The translations under genes were made by a program, and so were the position numbers. The notes below the pieces were generated by a model, which worked only from the letters and a program-made list of their open reading frames with translations, did no database searches and had not been told where the DNA came from. A stretch of 64,000 bases of DNA from Bacillota bacterium (GTDB taxonomy: Bacteria; Bacillota_I; Bacilli_A; Izemoplasmatales; Hujiaoplasmataceae): the NCBI GenBank assembly GCA_018818595.1, contig JAHIRM010000005.1, positions 1-64,000 of the forward strand, written 5' to 3'. Shown in pieces: positions 13,042-22,070 of this stretch (positions are counted from its first letter, which is position 1; every line of letters begins with the position of its first letter).

Positions 13042-13290
13042 TTATTTTGAGTCTTTATTAATTTTAATATCCGCAATAATTCTTCGGATTGATGAAAAAC
13101 TTAAGAATACAGAAAGACATAATAATAAGACAAAACATATTATAAAAACAATAAGTTGTGCAGTACTCCACCACTGTGCAGATGATTGATTCATTTCACT
13201 TGCCAAAGAGATGCTATTGGAAACAATTCCAAGAATACTCGCAAAAACGACTAAAATATAGATTCCCAAATATAAGAGTTTTTTTATCAT
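13042..13290 (-). CDS. Small two-helix membrane protein, unknown function
   Basis: An 82-residue protein with hydrophobic segments at about 4-27 and 44-66 and a basic C-terminal tail. The loop between them holds a WW pair. It starts one base after the glnS stop and is followed at once by a strong terminator, so it is cotranscribed with glnS. I do not recognise a family. A plus-strand reading frame overlapping it lacks any ribosome site and is a shadow. Confidence 0.6.
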   Translation of the reverse strand: MIKKLLYLGIYILVVFASILGIVSNSISLASEMNQSSAQWWSTAQLIVFIICFVLLLCLSVFLSFSSIRRIIADIKINKDSK

Positions 13291-13291
13291 T

Positions 13292-14926
13292 TTACTTATG
13301 ACTTGATTTCAATTCGACTGTTCGATTGAAAATCAATTTATCCAAACTCGAATCATAGTCTGTTGAAAAATAGCCGTTTCTAACAAATTGAAATTTTTCT
13401 CCTATGTAAGTCGTTTCAAGAGATTTTTCAACAAATCCATAAACAGTTCTCCACGACGAGGGATTCAGCCTGTCCATCATTGGTCTGTCAGAATCCGAAT
13501 CAACCATTAATGGCTCGAATAAATTAAATGCTGCAGCCCTTGCAGATGAAGCTTCTACAAAATGAATATTTCCATTTGGTTTTCGCTCGTTAAATCCTGA
13601 TCCTGATTTTGTTTTTTCATCATATGTACAATGAATTTCTTTGATAAATCCTAAGTCATCATAAATTACTTTGTTACATTTCACAAAATATGCATGCATC
13701 AATCTAACTTCTAACCCAAGTGACAATCGCTTCCAATGCTTGTCAGGAGCTTCCTCTAAAAAATCATCCCGCTCAATGTATACGGTCTTTCCAAAAGGAA
13801 GCACTCTTGAACCTAAATTAGGATTATCTTGATTGAATTCTAGTTCTAGTTCTTCGGTGGTATCTTCGGGATAGTTTGTAATCACTAATTTTAAAGGATT
13901 AAGAATCGCATTCACTCTTTTTGCTTTTGTTTTCAAATCATCTCGCAATGAATTTTCAAGCATTTCACTTGATACAGTGGAATTAATTCTTGATAATCCC
14001 GTGCTTAGCACAAAGTTTTTAATTGCTTCAGGGGTGTACCCTCTTCGTTTTAAACCAACCAAAGTTGGCATTCTAGGATCATCATACCCTCTTACAACTT
14101 GAGCTTCTACAAGTTGTTTTAAATATCTTTTAGACATAATAGTGTTTGTAATATTTAGTCTTCCAAATTCATATTGATGAGGAATTTTTTCCATTTCACA
14201 CTTTTCAACAAACCAATCATATAATACTCGATGATCTACGTATTCAAGCGAACATAGCGAGTGTGATATTCCTTCAATAGAATCTTGTAAAGGGTGAGCG
14301 TAATCATACATTGGGTAAATACACCATTTATTTCCAGTATTGTGATGGTTAATATGAATAATACGATAAATGACAGGATCTCTTAGATTAATATTTGGAC
14401 TTGACATACCAATTTTGGCTCTAAGGGTTTTTTCTCCGTCTTTATACACTCCGTTTTTCATTTCATGAAATAATTTTAAGTTTTCTTCAATGCTTCTATC
14501 GCGATTTGGAGATGCTTTTCCAGCCTCGGTTAATGTGCCTCGATAAAAGCTTATTTCTTCTGCCGATAAATCACAAACATACGCTAATCCTTTTTGAATT
14601 AATTTAATTGCAAGATTAAAAGTCTCTTCAAAGTAATCGGATCCAAAAAAGATATTTTCTGGTTCGTATCCCAACCATTTTATATCTTCGATAATTGCGT
14701 CAACAAAAGAACTATCTTCCTTTACTGGATTTGTATCATCAAATCTCAGATTAGTTTTTCCATGAAATATTTTTGCAAGTTCAAAGTTCGTAATAATAGC
14801 CCTTGCATGTCCAATATGTAAATATGCATTTGGTTCTGGAGGAAATCTTGTAATGATTTCTTTGACCTTCCCAGTTTTTAAATCATCTTCCATTATTGTT
14901 TTAATAAAATTAGATTGAATTTCCAA
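13292..14926 (-). CDS. glnS: Glutaminyl-tRNA synthetase
   Basis: A class I aminoacyl-tRNA synthetase of the GlnRS type. It has the PPEPNAYLHIGHA block with the HIGH motif near residue 35, the KMSKS-like IMSKR near residue 265, and the GlnRS-type C-terminal anticodon-binding beta barrels. It charges tRNA-Gln directly. Most Bacillota make Gln-tRNA by amidation through GatCAB, so this gene points to a lineage that acquired GlnRS. The TTG at 14926 fits an AAGGG site nine bases upstream; the GTG at 14935 lies too close to it. No T-box leader is seen. Confidence 0.93.
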   Translation of the reverse strand: MEIQSNFIKTIMEDDLKTGKVKEIITRFPPEPNAYLHIGHARAIITNFELAKIFHGKTNLRFDDTNPVKEDSSFVDAIIEDIKWLGYEPENIFFGSDYFEETFNLAIKLIQKGLAYVCDLSAEEISFYRGTLTEAGKASPNRDRSIEENLKLFHEMKNGVYKDGEKTLRAKIGMSSPNINLRDPVIYRIIHINHHNTGNKWCIYPMYDYAHPLQDSIEGISHSLCSLEYVDHRVLYDWFVEKCEMEKIPHQYEFGRLNITNTIMSKRYLKQLVEAQVVRGYDDPRMPTLVGLKRRGYTPEAIKNFVLSTGLSRINSTVSSEMLENSLRDDLKTKAKRVNAILNPLKLVITNYPEDTTEELELEFNQDNPNLGSRVLPFGKTVYIERDDFLEEAPDKHWKRLSLGLEVRLMHAYFVKCNKVIYDDLGFIKEIHCTYDEKTKSGSGFNERKPNGNIHFVEASSARAAAFNLFEPLMVDSDSDRPMMDRLNPSSWRTVYGFVEKSLETTYIGEKFQFVRNGYFSTDYDSSLDKLIFNRTVELKSSHK

Positions 14927-14941
14927 ATATACCACACCCTT

Positions 14942-15937
14942 CTATTTTAAATCTAATCTAGAGTATCCGTTTAACATAAAATCATCTGCAATTGGATCTT
15001 TTTGAAACTTAAAATATCCAGCTACTGCAATCATAGCTGCATTATCAGTACAATACTTTATTTGAGGAAAATAAACAGGTACTTCTGTAATTATCTCATA
15101 CATTTTTTGTCTTAAGCCCTTATTTGCGGCAACTCCACCAGCAACGATTATCTGCTTTACTTGATATTCTTGAATTGCTTTTTGGGTTTTTTTTACCAAA
15201 ATATCTGTTACTGCTTCTTGAAAACTACTACAAAAATCGATAATATCTATCGTTTCTTTCCTTTGCGTCAAATTATGATGAAAATTAATCACATGCGATT
15301 TTAACCCAGAAAAACTAAAATTATAATCTTCAGAATCAATCATAGGTCTTGGAAAATGAAATACATCTTTCCCAAATTGTGCTAATTTATCAACCTGAGG
15401 CCCTCCAGGATATGGCAGTCCAAGTATTCTTGCGATTTTATCATAGGCTTCGCCTACTGCGTCATCTAAGGTTTCTCCTAATTTTTCAAATGAATAGTGT
15501 TCTTTCATAATAATCAATTCTGTGTGTCCTCCAGACACAACTAATGCTAGAAGCGGAAATTCCATATCGCGTTCTATATTATTTGCATAAATATGCCCTG
15601 CAATATGATGAATTCCCACAATAGGAATATGATAATTTAAACTAACGACTTTTGCGGCATTAACGCCAATTAATAAAGACCCAATTAATCCAGGACCTTG
15701 CGTAACGGCAATTAAATCTATTTCATCATAATTAATTTTCGCCTTTTTTATTGCTTGATCAAAAACAAAAGTAATCCCTCTTACATGTTCTCTTGAGGCA
15801 ATTTCTGGGACAACTCCCCCATACTCTTTATGAATATCTATTTGGCTTAATACTTCGTTCGAAAGAACTGTTTTTCCATCTTTAACAATAGATACACTTG
15901 TTTCATCACAACTCGTTTCAACACCTAATACAATCAT
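14942..15937 (-). CDS. tsaD: tRNA threonylcarbamoyladenosine transferase subunit TsaD
   Basis: TsaD (Gcp/YgjD) transfers threonylcarbamoyl to A37 of ANN-decoding tRNAs, making t6A. Visible are ETSCDET at the N-terminus, the metal-binding HHIAGH near residue 110, [17 protein letters not shown], and a [10 protein letters not shown] block. The 331-residue length is normal. With tsaE, tsaB and rimI it forms the classical Bacillus ydiB-ydiC-ydiD-ydiE operon. Confidence 0.97.
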   Translation of the reverse strand: MIVLGVETSCDETSVSIVKDGKTVLSNEVLSQIDIHKEYGGVVPEIASREHVRGITFVFDQAIKKAKINYDEIDLIAVTQGPGLIGSLLIGVNAAKVVSLNYHIPIVGIHHIAGHIYANNIERDMEFPLLALVVSGGHTELIIMKEHYSFEKLGETLDDAVGEAYDKIARILGLPYPGGPQVDKLAQFGKDVFHFPRPMIDSEDYNFSFSGLKSHVINFHHNLTQRKETIDIIDFCSSFQEAVTDILVKKTQKAIQEYQVKQIIVAGGVAANKGLRQKMYEIITEVPVYFPQIKYCTDNAAMIAVAGYFKFQKDPIADDFMLNGYSRLDLK

Positions 15938-15948
15938 TTATCTTCACA

Positions 15949-16395
15949 TCACATTCTTTTTAACATTAAAAAAGCATCTTCTCCATTGTCGTAGTAATTT
16001 CTTCTTATGGCAACTTGAGTAAAACCATAATTTTTATAAAGAATAATTGCTCTTTCATTTGAAGGCCTTACTTCTAAAGTTAATTCTTTTACATTAAAGG
16101 ATTTCATATAGTCAATCGCAAATTCAATAAACTTTTTCCCAAATCCGTGTTCTTGGTATTTAGGTAATACATATAAATTTAAAATCTGAGCCATTGGGGA
16201 ATCAATCCAAATACTTAAATGACCTAGAAGTTCTTTTGATTCTTGATCTTCCATCAAAAAATAATGAGCAAAAGGATTAATTTCTAACTCATTTATCATC
16301 GTTTCTTTTCCAAGTGTGTGCCCTAGCACCAATCGATCAGCAAGAACAATTTGGTCTACATCTTCGACCTTCATATAGCGAATAACCGAGTTCAT
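15949..16395 (-). CDS. rimI: GNAT N-acetyltransferase, RimI family
   Basis: A 148-residue GNAT enzyme with the acetyl-CoA-binding segment LPKYQEHGFGKKF (about residues 77-89) and the family core LEVRPSNERAIILYKNYGF. RimI-type enzymes acetylate the N-terminal alanine of ribosomal protein S18, though related proteins have other substrates. The ATG at 16395 overlaps the tsaB stop (ATGA) and follows a GAGG site. Confidence 0.9.
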   Translation of the reverse strand: MNSVIRYMKVEDVDQIVLADRLVLGHTLGKETMINELEINPFAHYFLMEDQESKELLGHLSIWIDSPMAQILNLYVLPKYQEHGFGKKFIEFAIDYMKSFNVKELTLEVRPSNERAIILYKNYGFTQVAIRRNYYDNGEDAFLMLKRM

Positions 16396-17000
16396 TGTAA
16401 CCTCATATTTCGTTCCGCTTCTGTAATTTGCATATAATTTGGCACTAAGCTGTGAACGTCTTCAACTAAATTCAATAAATTACTTTTTATTATTTTTTCA
16501 ATTTGAGGTTTGCCTTCTTTTATAATTTCAAAAGGCTCTTCAATTCCGTTTGTGTAGGATTCAACATTTTCTAAAGCCTCATTCTTTATGCAAATTATTC
16601 CTTCGCTTGTTTGCTTGTAAAGTCCCATAAAAGCATTTTCTCTTCTTGCATCGATAAAAGGTAAAACATATTTTTCATCAGAACTAGACGCCATTAAAGC
16701 TAAAGATGAAACGGTAAATAATGGAATACGGTTAAGATACCCTATCATTTTTGCAACTGAGACTCCGATACGAACTCCCGTATAACTTCCAGGCCCTATG
16801 CCAACGATGATTTCATCTAAATCTCTTAATGTTAAGTTGGCCCTTTGAAGTACTTCATTTAACAAAGGAATGATGGTAACCGAATGATTATTAATTCCTT
16901 CTTGATATTTATAATCCACTTCAATGTTGTTAATAAGCAAACTCAAATACACATAATTTGTAGCGGTATCAATAACTAATTTCTTGGACAATTTTCGCAT
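16392..17000 (-). CDS. tsaB: t6A biosynthesis protein TsaB
   Basis: TsaB (YeaZ/YdiC) is the ASKHA-fold partner that holds TsaD and TsaE together. It shows LVIDTATNYVYL at the start, GIGPGSYTGVRIG near residue 70 and IDARRENAF in the middle. The start at 17000 (MRKLSKK) has a GGAAG site. The longer in-frame reading to 17048 only reads through the end of tsaE. Even so, tsaB overlaps tsaE by 32 bases, suggesting tight translational coupling. Confidence 0.95.
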   Translation of the reverse strand: MRKLSKKLVIDTATNYVYLSLLINNIEVDYKYQEGINNHSVTIIPLLNEVLQRANLTLRDLDEIIVGIGPGSYTGVRIGVSVAKMIGYLNRIPLFTVSSLALMASSSDEKYVLPFIDARRENAFMGLYKQTSEGIICIKNEALENVESYTNGIEEPFEIIKEGKPQIEKIIKSNLLNLVEDVHSLVPNYMQITEAERNMRLQ

Positions 17001-17418
17001 ATTTTCCACTTCCTTTAACAGTAATATCTCGTATAAATTCATCAACAAATTCTATATTAATTGCAAGGAAATCTTTAGGTAGCATTTGTTCGATATACGG
17101 ATACCATTCAATAATTGCGACTCCATCATCATATATAAATTCATCAAGTTCATAATCATAAGACGAGTTTTCTAACCGATAAGCGTCGATATGGTAAACA
17201 GGTAACTTGCCCTGATAAATTTTTAGTATGGTAAAAGTAGGTGAATTCACCGTTTCGTGAACACCTAAATAGAAAGCTAAATATTTTGTAAACGTTGTTT
17301 TTCCACTTCCTAAATCTCCCTTTAATCCTATGATAAAACCTTTTGAGATATAGAAACTTATTTTGTGTGCAAATTCATCCATTTCTAATAGAGAATTTAT
17401 TCTTAACTTGAAATCCAT
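16969..17418 (-). CDS. tsaE: t6A biosynthesis ATPase TsaE
   Basis: TsaE (YjeE/YdiB), the small P-loop ATPase needed for cycling of the TsaBD complex. Walker A GDLGSGKTT is near residue 36, and SPTFTI and the acidic IEWYPYI motif follow. The ATG at 17418 has AGGTG six bases upstream and is preferred to the GTG at 17427. It is the first gene of the tsaE-tsaB-rimI-tsaD-glnS operon, with its own promoter at 17449. Confidence 0.95.
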   Translation of the reverse strand: MDFKLRINSLLEMDEFAHKISFYISKGFIIGLKGDLGSGKTTFTKYLAFYLGVHETVNSPTFTILKIYQGKLPVYHIDAYRLENSSYDYELDEFIYDDGVAIIEWYPYIEQMLPKDFLAINIEFVDEFIRDITVKGSGKYAKIVQEISY

Positions 17419-17448
17419 ATCAATCACCTAATAACATATCTACCTCAA

Positions 17449-17454
17449 ATTATA
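17449..17454 (-). promoter_or_regulatory. Extended -10 promoter element of tsaE
   Basis: A minus-strand TGTTATAAT lies about 30 bases before the tsaE start, in a divergent region shared with the lipid kinase gene. Confidence 0.55.
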
Positions 17455-17556
17455 ACATATATTCAAAAAAATCCTCTAAAAAATCTAGAACCAAATGTAT
17501 ATTTTCGCTTGATGCGTCGACTTTTTTTTAGAACATCTCGATTTTGTTTCGCTTTA

Positions 17557-17565
17557 TGGTATAAT
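17557..17565 (+). promoter_or_regulatory. Extended -10 promoter of the lipid kinase gene
   Basis: Plus-strand TGGTATAAT is about 50 bases before the start codon. An AAGGAG at 17573-17578 has no start codon at usable spacing, so the leader carries an unused Shine-Dalgarno-like site. Confidence 0.55.
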
Positions 17566-17615
17566 GATTTCTAAGGAGTATAACATCTATACGAATTTTT
17601 TAATGGTGTTATAAA

Positions 17616-18497
17616 ATGATGCATATGTTTTTGATTATCCACAATCCATTATCAAACAATCGCAAATCAAAAAAAACAACAAATAAATGGGTGAAGTTTT
17701 TTAAAAAAAATCACATACCATTCAGCCTTCGTTCCACACTAAAAATTGAAAATCTAAATACCTACCTAGATAACAATAAAACAATAACTGATATCTTGTA
17801 TTTAGGTGGAGATGGTTCAATTAATTATCTTATCAATAATGTAGATGTTTCTAAAGTTTCTCAAAATATTTATCTATCAAAAAGTGGATCAGGAAATGAC
17901 TTCTTACGAAGTTTAAAACAAATTAAAGAAGGGCCCATAACTATAGGTGAAGCTAAAACCAATGTTTCTACAACTAAATTCATAAACGGTTGCGGAGTTG
18001 GAGTTGATGCTTCGGTCTGTTATTATGTTAATAATGATAAGAAAAAAAACAAATTGTCTTATTTTATTAATGTATTTAAAGCTGTTGTAAAATACAAAAG
18101 AATCGAAATGGATGTTACCGTAGATGGGACAAAGCATTCCTTTACAAAAGCCTATTTAGTCTCAATCCAAAACGGAAAATATTATGGTGGAGGAATGAAA
18201 GTGGCTCCTCAAGCAAATCCAACCAATGATACCTTCCAAATTTGTGTTGCTCACTCTTTAACAAACGCATTAATCTTCTTATTATTTTTAACCATTTATC
18301 CAGGGCTTCATATCTATATTAAAAAAAGAATTACCGTGCTTGAAGGAAAAGAAATCTCTGTTAAAACAAGCGAGAAACGCTATTTCCAAGCTGATGGCGA
18401 AGTGTTAGAAGATGTAAATGAATTAAGTGTAAAAAAAGTTGAAACCAGACAATTTATTGCTTTTAATAAAAAAGATATCAAGAAAAAATTTAATTAG
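17616..18497 (+). CDS. Diacylglycerol/lipid kinase family protein
   Basis: A 293-residue protein of the DagK/YegS lipid-kinase family. The nucleotide-binding motif GGDGSIN is at about residue 66, followed by KSGSGNDF and GVGVDAS and a C-terminal GGGMKVAPQA segment. These enzymes phosphorylate diacylglycerol or related lipids. The true substrate is unknown, and the window holds a second, better-matched DagK at 42289. The start region has several Met codons (1, 2 and 4) after a weak GGTG site. The gene is alone on the plus strand. Confidence 0.85.
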   Translation: MMHMFLIIHNPLSNNRKSKKTTNKWVKFFKKNHIPFSLRSTLKIENLNTYLDNNKTITDILYLGGDGSINYLINNVDVSKVSQNIYLSKSGSGNDFLRSLKQIKEGPITIGEAKTNVSTTKFINGCGVGVDASVCYYVNNDKKKNKLSYFINVFKAVVKYKRIEMDVTVDGTKHSFTKAYLVSIQNGKYYGGGMKVAPQANPTNDTFQICVAHSLTNALIFLLFLTIYPGLHIYIKKRITVLEGKEISVKTSEKRYFQADGEVLEDVNELSVKKVETRQFIAFNKKDIKKKFN

Positions 18498-18506
18498 AAC
18501 TATTAA

Positions 18507-18533
18507 AAAACGGATGAAAATTTCATCCGTTTT
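18507..18533. terminator. Bidirectional terminator
   Basis: A perfect 13-bp inverted repeat (AAAACGGATGAAA / TTTCATCCGTTTT) lies between two convergent genes, with T/A-rich flanks on both sides. Confidence 0.85.
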
Positions 18534-18535
18534 AT

Positions 18536-19870
18536 TTATAGTAATTTTTTTTCTAATTCTTTCCTTAATGTCTCATATCCTGGTTTGCCTAATAAAGCAA
18601 ACATATTTTTTTTATAGGTTTCAACTCCTGGTTGATTAAAAGGGTTTACTCCTAAAACATATCCGCTGACCCCACAAGCTAATTCAAAAAAGTATACTAA
18701 GTACCCAAAACTAAAAGCGTTAATTTCTGGAACATTGATAACAATATTAGGCGACTTTCCTTCCACATGGGCAAGAAGAGTGCCTTGAAACGCTTTTTTA
18801 TTTACTTCGTCAATTGTTTTATCAACTAAAAAATTCAGTCCATCTAGATCTTGTCCTTCTTCTTCAATCGATATGTTAATCTGTGGATGTTCGATATTGA
18901 TTACTGTTTCAAACAAAATTCTTCTTCCATCTTGGATGTATTGACCCAAAGAATGTAAATCCGTAGAAAAAGAAGCGCTTGTTACAAATAGTCCTTGATA
19001 ATCTTTTCCTTCTGATTCACTAAATAATTGTTTCCACCATTCAGAAAAACTAATTAAACTAGGTTCATAATTTATAAGCATTTCAATCGATTTATCATTT
19101 CGATATAGCAAATTTCGAATTGCTACATATAAATGTACATCATTGCTATAAATATCATACTTTTTATAGGCTTTTTTCGCCTCGTAAGCGCCTTTCATAA
19201 CTTCCTTAATGTTTATTCCTGCCGTTGCGATAGGAAGCAACCCAACGGGAGTTAATACGCTGAATCTACCACCAACATCATTTGGAACGGTAAATGTTTC
19301 ATAACCTTTTTGAGTCGCAAGCGTTTTTAATGCTCCTCTGGTTGCGTCTGTTGTCACATAAATTCTTTCTTTTGCTTCTTGAATTCCATATTTATTTTCA
19401 AGCGCCTTTTTAAACAAGCGAAAGGCAATTGCGGGTTCGGTTGTTGTACCCGATTTTGAAATGACATTGATAGAAAAATCTTTTCCTGAAACATAATTTA
19501 GAAGTTGACTTAAATACGTTGAAGACATATTTTGCCCTGCAAACACGATTTCCATTTTTTGTTTTTTTTCAAAATATGGCGTTAACATTTCAATGGCCGC
19601 TTTTGCACCAAGATAAGACCCTCCTATTCCAATAACAACTAAAATATGAGATTGCTTTCTGATTTTTTTTGCAGCTATTAAAATTCTTTTAAATTCTTCT
19701 TTATCATATTGATCTGGTAAATTAACCCATCCAAGAAATTCATTTCCTTTCCCGGTTTGATTATTTAATTCTTTTCTTGCTAAATTAATTTCTTTTTGTA
19801 TTGATTTTAAAGCACCCTCAGAAATAAAAGGTAATGCTTGATTGATATCAACGTTAATATATTTTTCCAT
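18536..19870 (-). CDS. pgi: Glucose-6-phosphate isomerase
   Basis: Pgi interconverts glucose 6-phosphate and fructose 6-phosphate. The protein has 444 residues from the ATG at 19870, which follows GGAGG; the reading from 19888 lacks a ribosome site. Visible family features are [11 protein letters not shown] near residue 78, [11 protein letters not shown], the [12 protein letters not shown] signature, and a C-terminal NPFNQPGVE. The size is that of the compact Bacillus-type enzyme. Confidence 0.97.
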   Translation of the reverse strand: MEKYINVDINQALPFISEGALKSIQKEINLARKELNNQTGKGNEFLGWVNLPDQYDKEEFKRILIAAKKIRKQSHILVVIGIGGSYLGAKAAIEMLTPYFEKKQKMEIVFAGQNMSSTYLSQLLNYVSGKDFSINVISKSGTTTEPAIAFRLFKKALENKYGIQEAKERIYVTTDATRGALKTLATQKGYETFTVPNDVGGRFSVLTPVGLLPIATAGINIKEVMKGAYEAKKAYKKYDIYSNDVHLYVAIRNLLYRNDKSIEMLINYEPSLISFSEWWKQLFSESEGKDYQGLFVTSASFSTDLHSLGQYIQDGRRILFETVINIEHPQINISIEEEGQDLDGLNFLVDKTIDEVNKKAFQGTLLAHVEGKSPNIVINVPEINAFSFGYLVYFFELACGVSGYVLGVNPFNQPGVETYKKNMFALLGKPGYETLRKELEKKLL

Positions 19871-19961
19871 GAAATATCCTCCATACATAAAACTAAAGAT
19901 TATTATACCATAATATCTTGTTTAGAAAAAGTGTGTAATTATGTTTTATTCTGAAGCAAAA

Positions 19962-19992
19962 GAAAAAGCGGCATAAATTATTTGCCGCTTTT
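19962..19992 (-). terminator. Terminator overlapping the end of the S1-domain gene
   Basis: AAAAGCGGCA and TGCCGCTTTT form a 10-bp stem. The stop codon of the S1-domain gene is in the loop, and a T-rich tail follows on the minus strand. Confidence 0.75.
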
Positions 19993-20310
19993 GTGGTATT
20001 TTTCAATCCACTCTGGTAACATAGTTTCAAATGGCTTAAATCCCATTTGCAATTCTACTTCCACGTATTTCTTTCGTCCTTTGTTGTTAACTTTTTTATA
20101 ACTTAAACTAAGTTTATTGTCTTCACTTACACTTAATACTTCTAAGTTTACTTCGTCACCAACGCTTACAAAGTCTTCAATACTTCTAACAAACCCATCG
20201 CTCATTTCAGAGATATGAACTAAGCCATCAATTTCATTTTCAATTTTAACAAAAGCCCCATATGGTTTGATTCCCGTAATCCGACCTTTGACGATGTCTC
20301 CTGTTTTCAT
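19978..20310 (-). CDS. S1 RNA-binding domain protein (CvfD/YugI-like)
   Basis: A 110-residue protein with a single S1 domain (about residues 3-70: GDIVKGRITGIKPYGAFVKI, then GLVHISEM) and a short basic and aromatic tail. It resembles Bacillus YugI / general stress protein 13 and CvfD, which bind ribosomes or RNA and modulate expression. The start at 20310 follows GAGGTG. It is transcribed alone. Confidence 0.85.
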   Translation of the reverse strand: MKTGDIVKGRITGIKPYGAFVKIENEIDGLVHISEMSDGFVRSIEDFVSVGDEVNLEVLSVSEDNKLSLSYKKVNNKGRKKYVEVELQMGFKPFETMLPEWIEKYHKSGK

Positions 20311-20383
20311 AACTAACACCTCACAAAGATTACTGTATGTATTATAACATAAAATCGTCTATTTTGCACTTAATAAGAAAGAA

Positions 20384-20412
20384 AATGACCCGGAAATGAT
20401 TCCCGAGTCATA
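20384..20412 (-). terminator. Probable terminator after the PgpA-family gene
   Basis: An imperfect hairpin (TGACTCGGG...CCGGGTCA on the minus strand) is followed by a T-rich stretch. One bulge and one mismatch lower the confidence. Confidence 0.55.
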
Positions 20413-20433
20413 AATAAGGTTTAAATTTTGAGT

Positions 20434-20928
20434 TTACTTTTCTGAGTTGTGAGCAACAGAACTAGCTGCCGCTGCGGCTATTGCGCCAATGATATCATCT
20501 AAAAATGTATGACATTTATTAGATAATTTTCCTTCTTGATCCAATTTTCCAATAATTCCGGGTTTTACCTTGTCAACATATCCAAAATTTGTAAGTCCAA
20601 TGGATCCATATACATTACAAATAGACAAAACCAAGATTTCATCAATCCCATACAAAGGATTATCTGAATCAATCAAACTTTGAAGCGGCTCAGATAACAT
20701 TTGCTTTTCCGCAAGCATATCAAGTTCGATTCCGGTTAAAACAGCATAATGAACTTCTCTTTTGCTCAACACTCTTAATACTGCATCTTCACATACTTCA
20801 AAAGATAAATCAGAAATATATTTCTTTTGTAAATCAAAGACAATATCCGTAATATCAGAAATCTCCACACCTCTATCATGAAGTAAATTAATACATATTT
20901 TTTTTAATTCTTCTGGTTTCATGCTCAT
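20434..20928 (-). CDS. Phosphatidylglycerophosphatase A family protein (YutG-like)
   Basis: A 164-residue PgpA-family protein. The block running from GIDEILVLSICNVYGSIGL to FLDDIIGAIAAAAAS closely follows Bacillus YutG. The family name refers to dephosphorylation of phosphatidylglycerol phosphate, but the role of the soluble YutG branch is less certain. Starts at 20928 after AGGAG. It lies with the Nfu-like and YutD genes, as in Bacillus yutG-yutI-yutD neighbourhoods. Confidence 0.88.
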   Translation of the reverse strand: MSMKPEELKKICINLLHDRGVEISDITDIVFDLQKKYISDLSFEVCEDAVLRVLSKREVHYAVLTGIELDMLAEKQMLSEPLQSLIDSDNPLYGIDEILVLSICNVYGSIGLTNFGYVDKVKPGIIGKLDQEGKLSNKCHTFLDDIIGAIAAAAASSVAHNSEK

Positions 20929-20938
20929 AATAGATCTC

Positions 20939-21175
20939 CTACCAAACGTGTTCTACTCCTATAACTCCCGGTACTCTTTCAAGTAATGTATCTTCAACTA
21001 ATTCTCGCAATGTTCCTTCAAACCCGCCACAACCAACACAAGCTCCAGACATTTTTACAAAAACAATGCCGTCTTCAAATTTAATAAATTCAATGTCTCC
21101 GCCATCTCGTTTTATATAGGGTCTAATCATATTAATAACTTCTTTTATTTCATGCAAAATATCTTCGTAAACCAT
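20939..21175 (-). CDS. NifU C-terminal domain (Nfu-type) Fe-S protein
   Basis: A short protein of 78-79 residues made almost only of the NifU C-terminal domain, with the cluster-binding motif CVGC in GACVGCGGF. It resembles Bacillus YutI and should carry or deliver Fe-S clusters. Two tandem ATGs (21178 and 21175) follow AGGAG; the second is better spaced. It is in the same operon as the YutD-like gene upstream and the PgpA-like gene downstream. Confidence 0.92.
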   Translation of the reverse strand: MVYEDILHEIKEVINMIRPYIKRDGGDIEFIKFEDGIVFVKMSGACVGCGGFEGTLRELVEDTLLERVPGVIGVEHVW

Positions 21176-21188
21176 CATTACACTCCTG

Positions 21189-21473
21189 TTATTCTTCTCT
21201 TTTTTTGTTAGGATTGTGATTGGGATTTTTTAGAATAAAATAGGAACAATTTAGCGGACAAGATTCCATTAAATAATCTGGAATCATTTTATAATTGTTT
21301 GTTTTACCGTTTTTTGAAAAACCTTTTAACCTTAACATTCCTGCAGAATAATCGCCAACAATATAAGGATAAATATCAAAAACATCTGTATATCGTTTGT
21401 TAAAATCATCTAAAACAAACGCTTCGCGATAGTTTTTAATAATCTCAAATTCTCCATGAATTGAATCTACCAT
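21189..21473 (-). CDS. yutD: YutD family protein
   Basis: A protein of 94 residues from the ATG at 21473 (AGGAG nine bases upstream; the ATG at 21482 abuts that site). The text FEIIKNYREAF near the start and YIVGDYSAGMLRLKGF in the middle match the YutD (DUF1027) family, whose function is not established. A CPLNC pair with further Cys is near the C-terminus. It is first in the yutD-nfu-pgpA set. Confidence 0.85.
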   Translation of the reverse strand: MVDSIHGEFEIIKNYREAFVLDDFNKRYTDVFDIYPYIVGDYSAGMLRLKGFSKNGKTNNYKMIPDYLMESCPLNCSYFILKNPNHNPNKKREE

Positions 21474-21556
21474 ATTACTCATCTCCTAGCACATAATATT
21501 GTAACACAAAAAGATGAAATTCAAGCATTTTATGCATCGAATTCCCTTTAGAAATA

Positions 21557-21580
21557 AAGCGGGCCATGGTAGCCCTCTTT
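21557..21580 (-). terminator. Terminator after ispF
   Basis: On the minus strand, GGGCTA-CCA-TGGCCC is extended by an AAAG/CTTT outer stem and followed by a T-rich tail. It overlaps the ispF stop. Confidence 0.65.
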
Positions 21581-22070
21581 ATAGCATTATAAATAAATCG
21601 TTTTGTAGTAACACTATTGCTTCACAAATAATTGCTTGTTCTTTTCCGACAATTCCTAATCCTTCAAATGTTGTTGCTTTAATTGATACTTTCCCAATTT
21701 CAACATCAAGAATATCAGCAATATGCTGTCTCATTTCATCGACATAAGGCCTTAGTCTTGGTTTCTCTAAAGAAACCATGCAATCGAGATTTGATATTTC
21801 ATATCCCTTTTTTCTTACAAATTCATACACTTCTTTTAAAATTAACCCAGAGTCATAATCTTTATACTTTGGTTCTGTTTCTGGAAAAAACTTTCCTAAA
21901 TCTCCAAGCGCAACTGCCCCAAGAATTGATTCTGCAATTGCGTGTAGCAAACAATCTGCATCAGAATGTCCAACCGGGCCATTGTGATGGTCGATTTTGA
22001 TACCGCCTAAAATAAATGTCTTTCCTTCAATCAAAGGATGAATATCTTTTGAAAAACCAATTCTTAGCAT
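21579..22070 (-). CDS. ispF: 2-C-methyl-D-erythritol 2,4-cyclodiphosphate synthase
   Basis: IspF makes the cyclic diphosphate intermediate of the MEP isoprenoid pathway. Visible are the metal-binding DIH at the N-terminus, LGGIKIDH, and the HSDADCLLHAIAESILGA signature; GDLGKFFPE follows. The 163-residue length is normal. The start at 22070 overlaps the end of ispD by seven bases. Together with ispD it shows that this organism makes isoprenoids by the MEP route. Confidence 0.96.
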   Translation of the reverse strand: MLRIGFSKDIHPLIEGKTFILGGIKIDHHNGPVGHSDADCLLHAIAESILGAVALGDLGKFFPETEPKYKDYDSGLILKEVYEFVRKKGYEISNLDCMVSLEKPRLRPYVDEMRQHIADILDVEIGKVSIKATTFEGLGIVGKEQAIICEAIVLLQNDLFIML

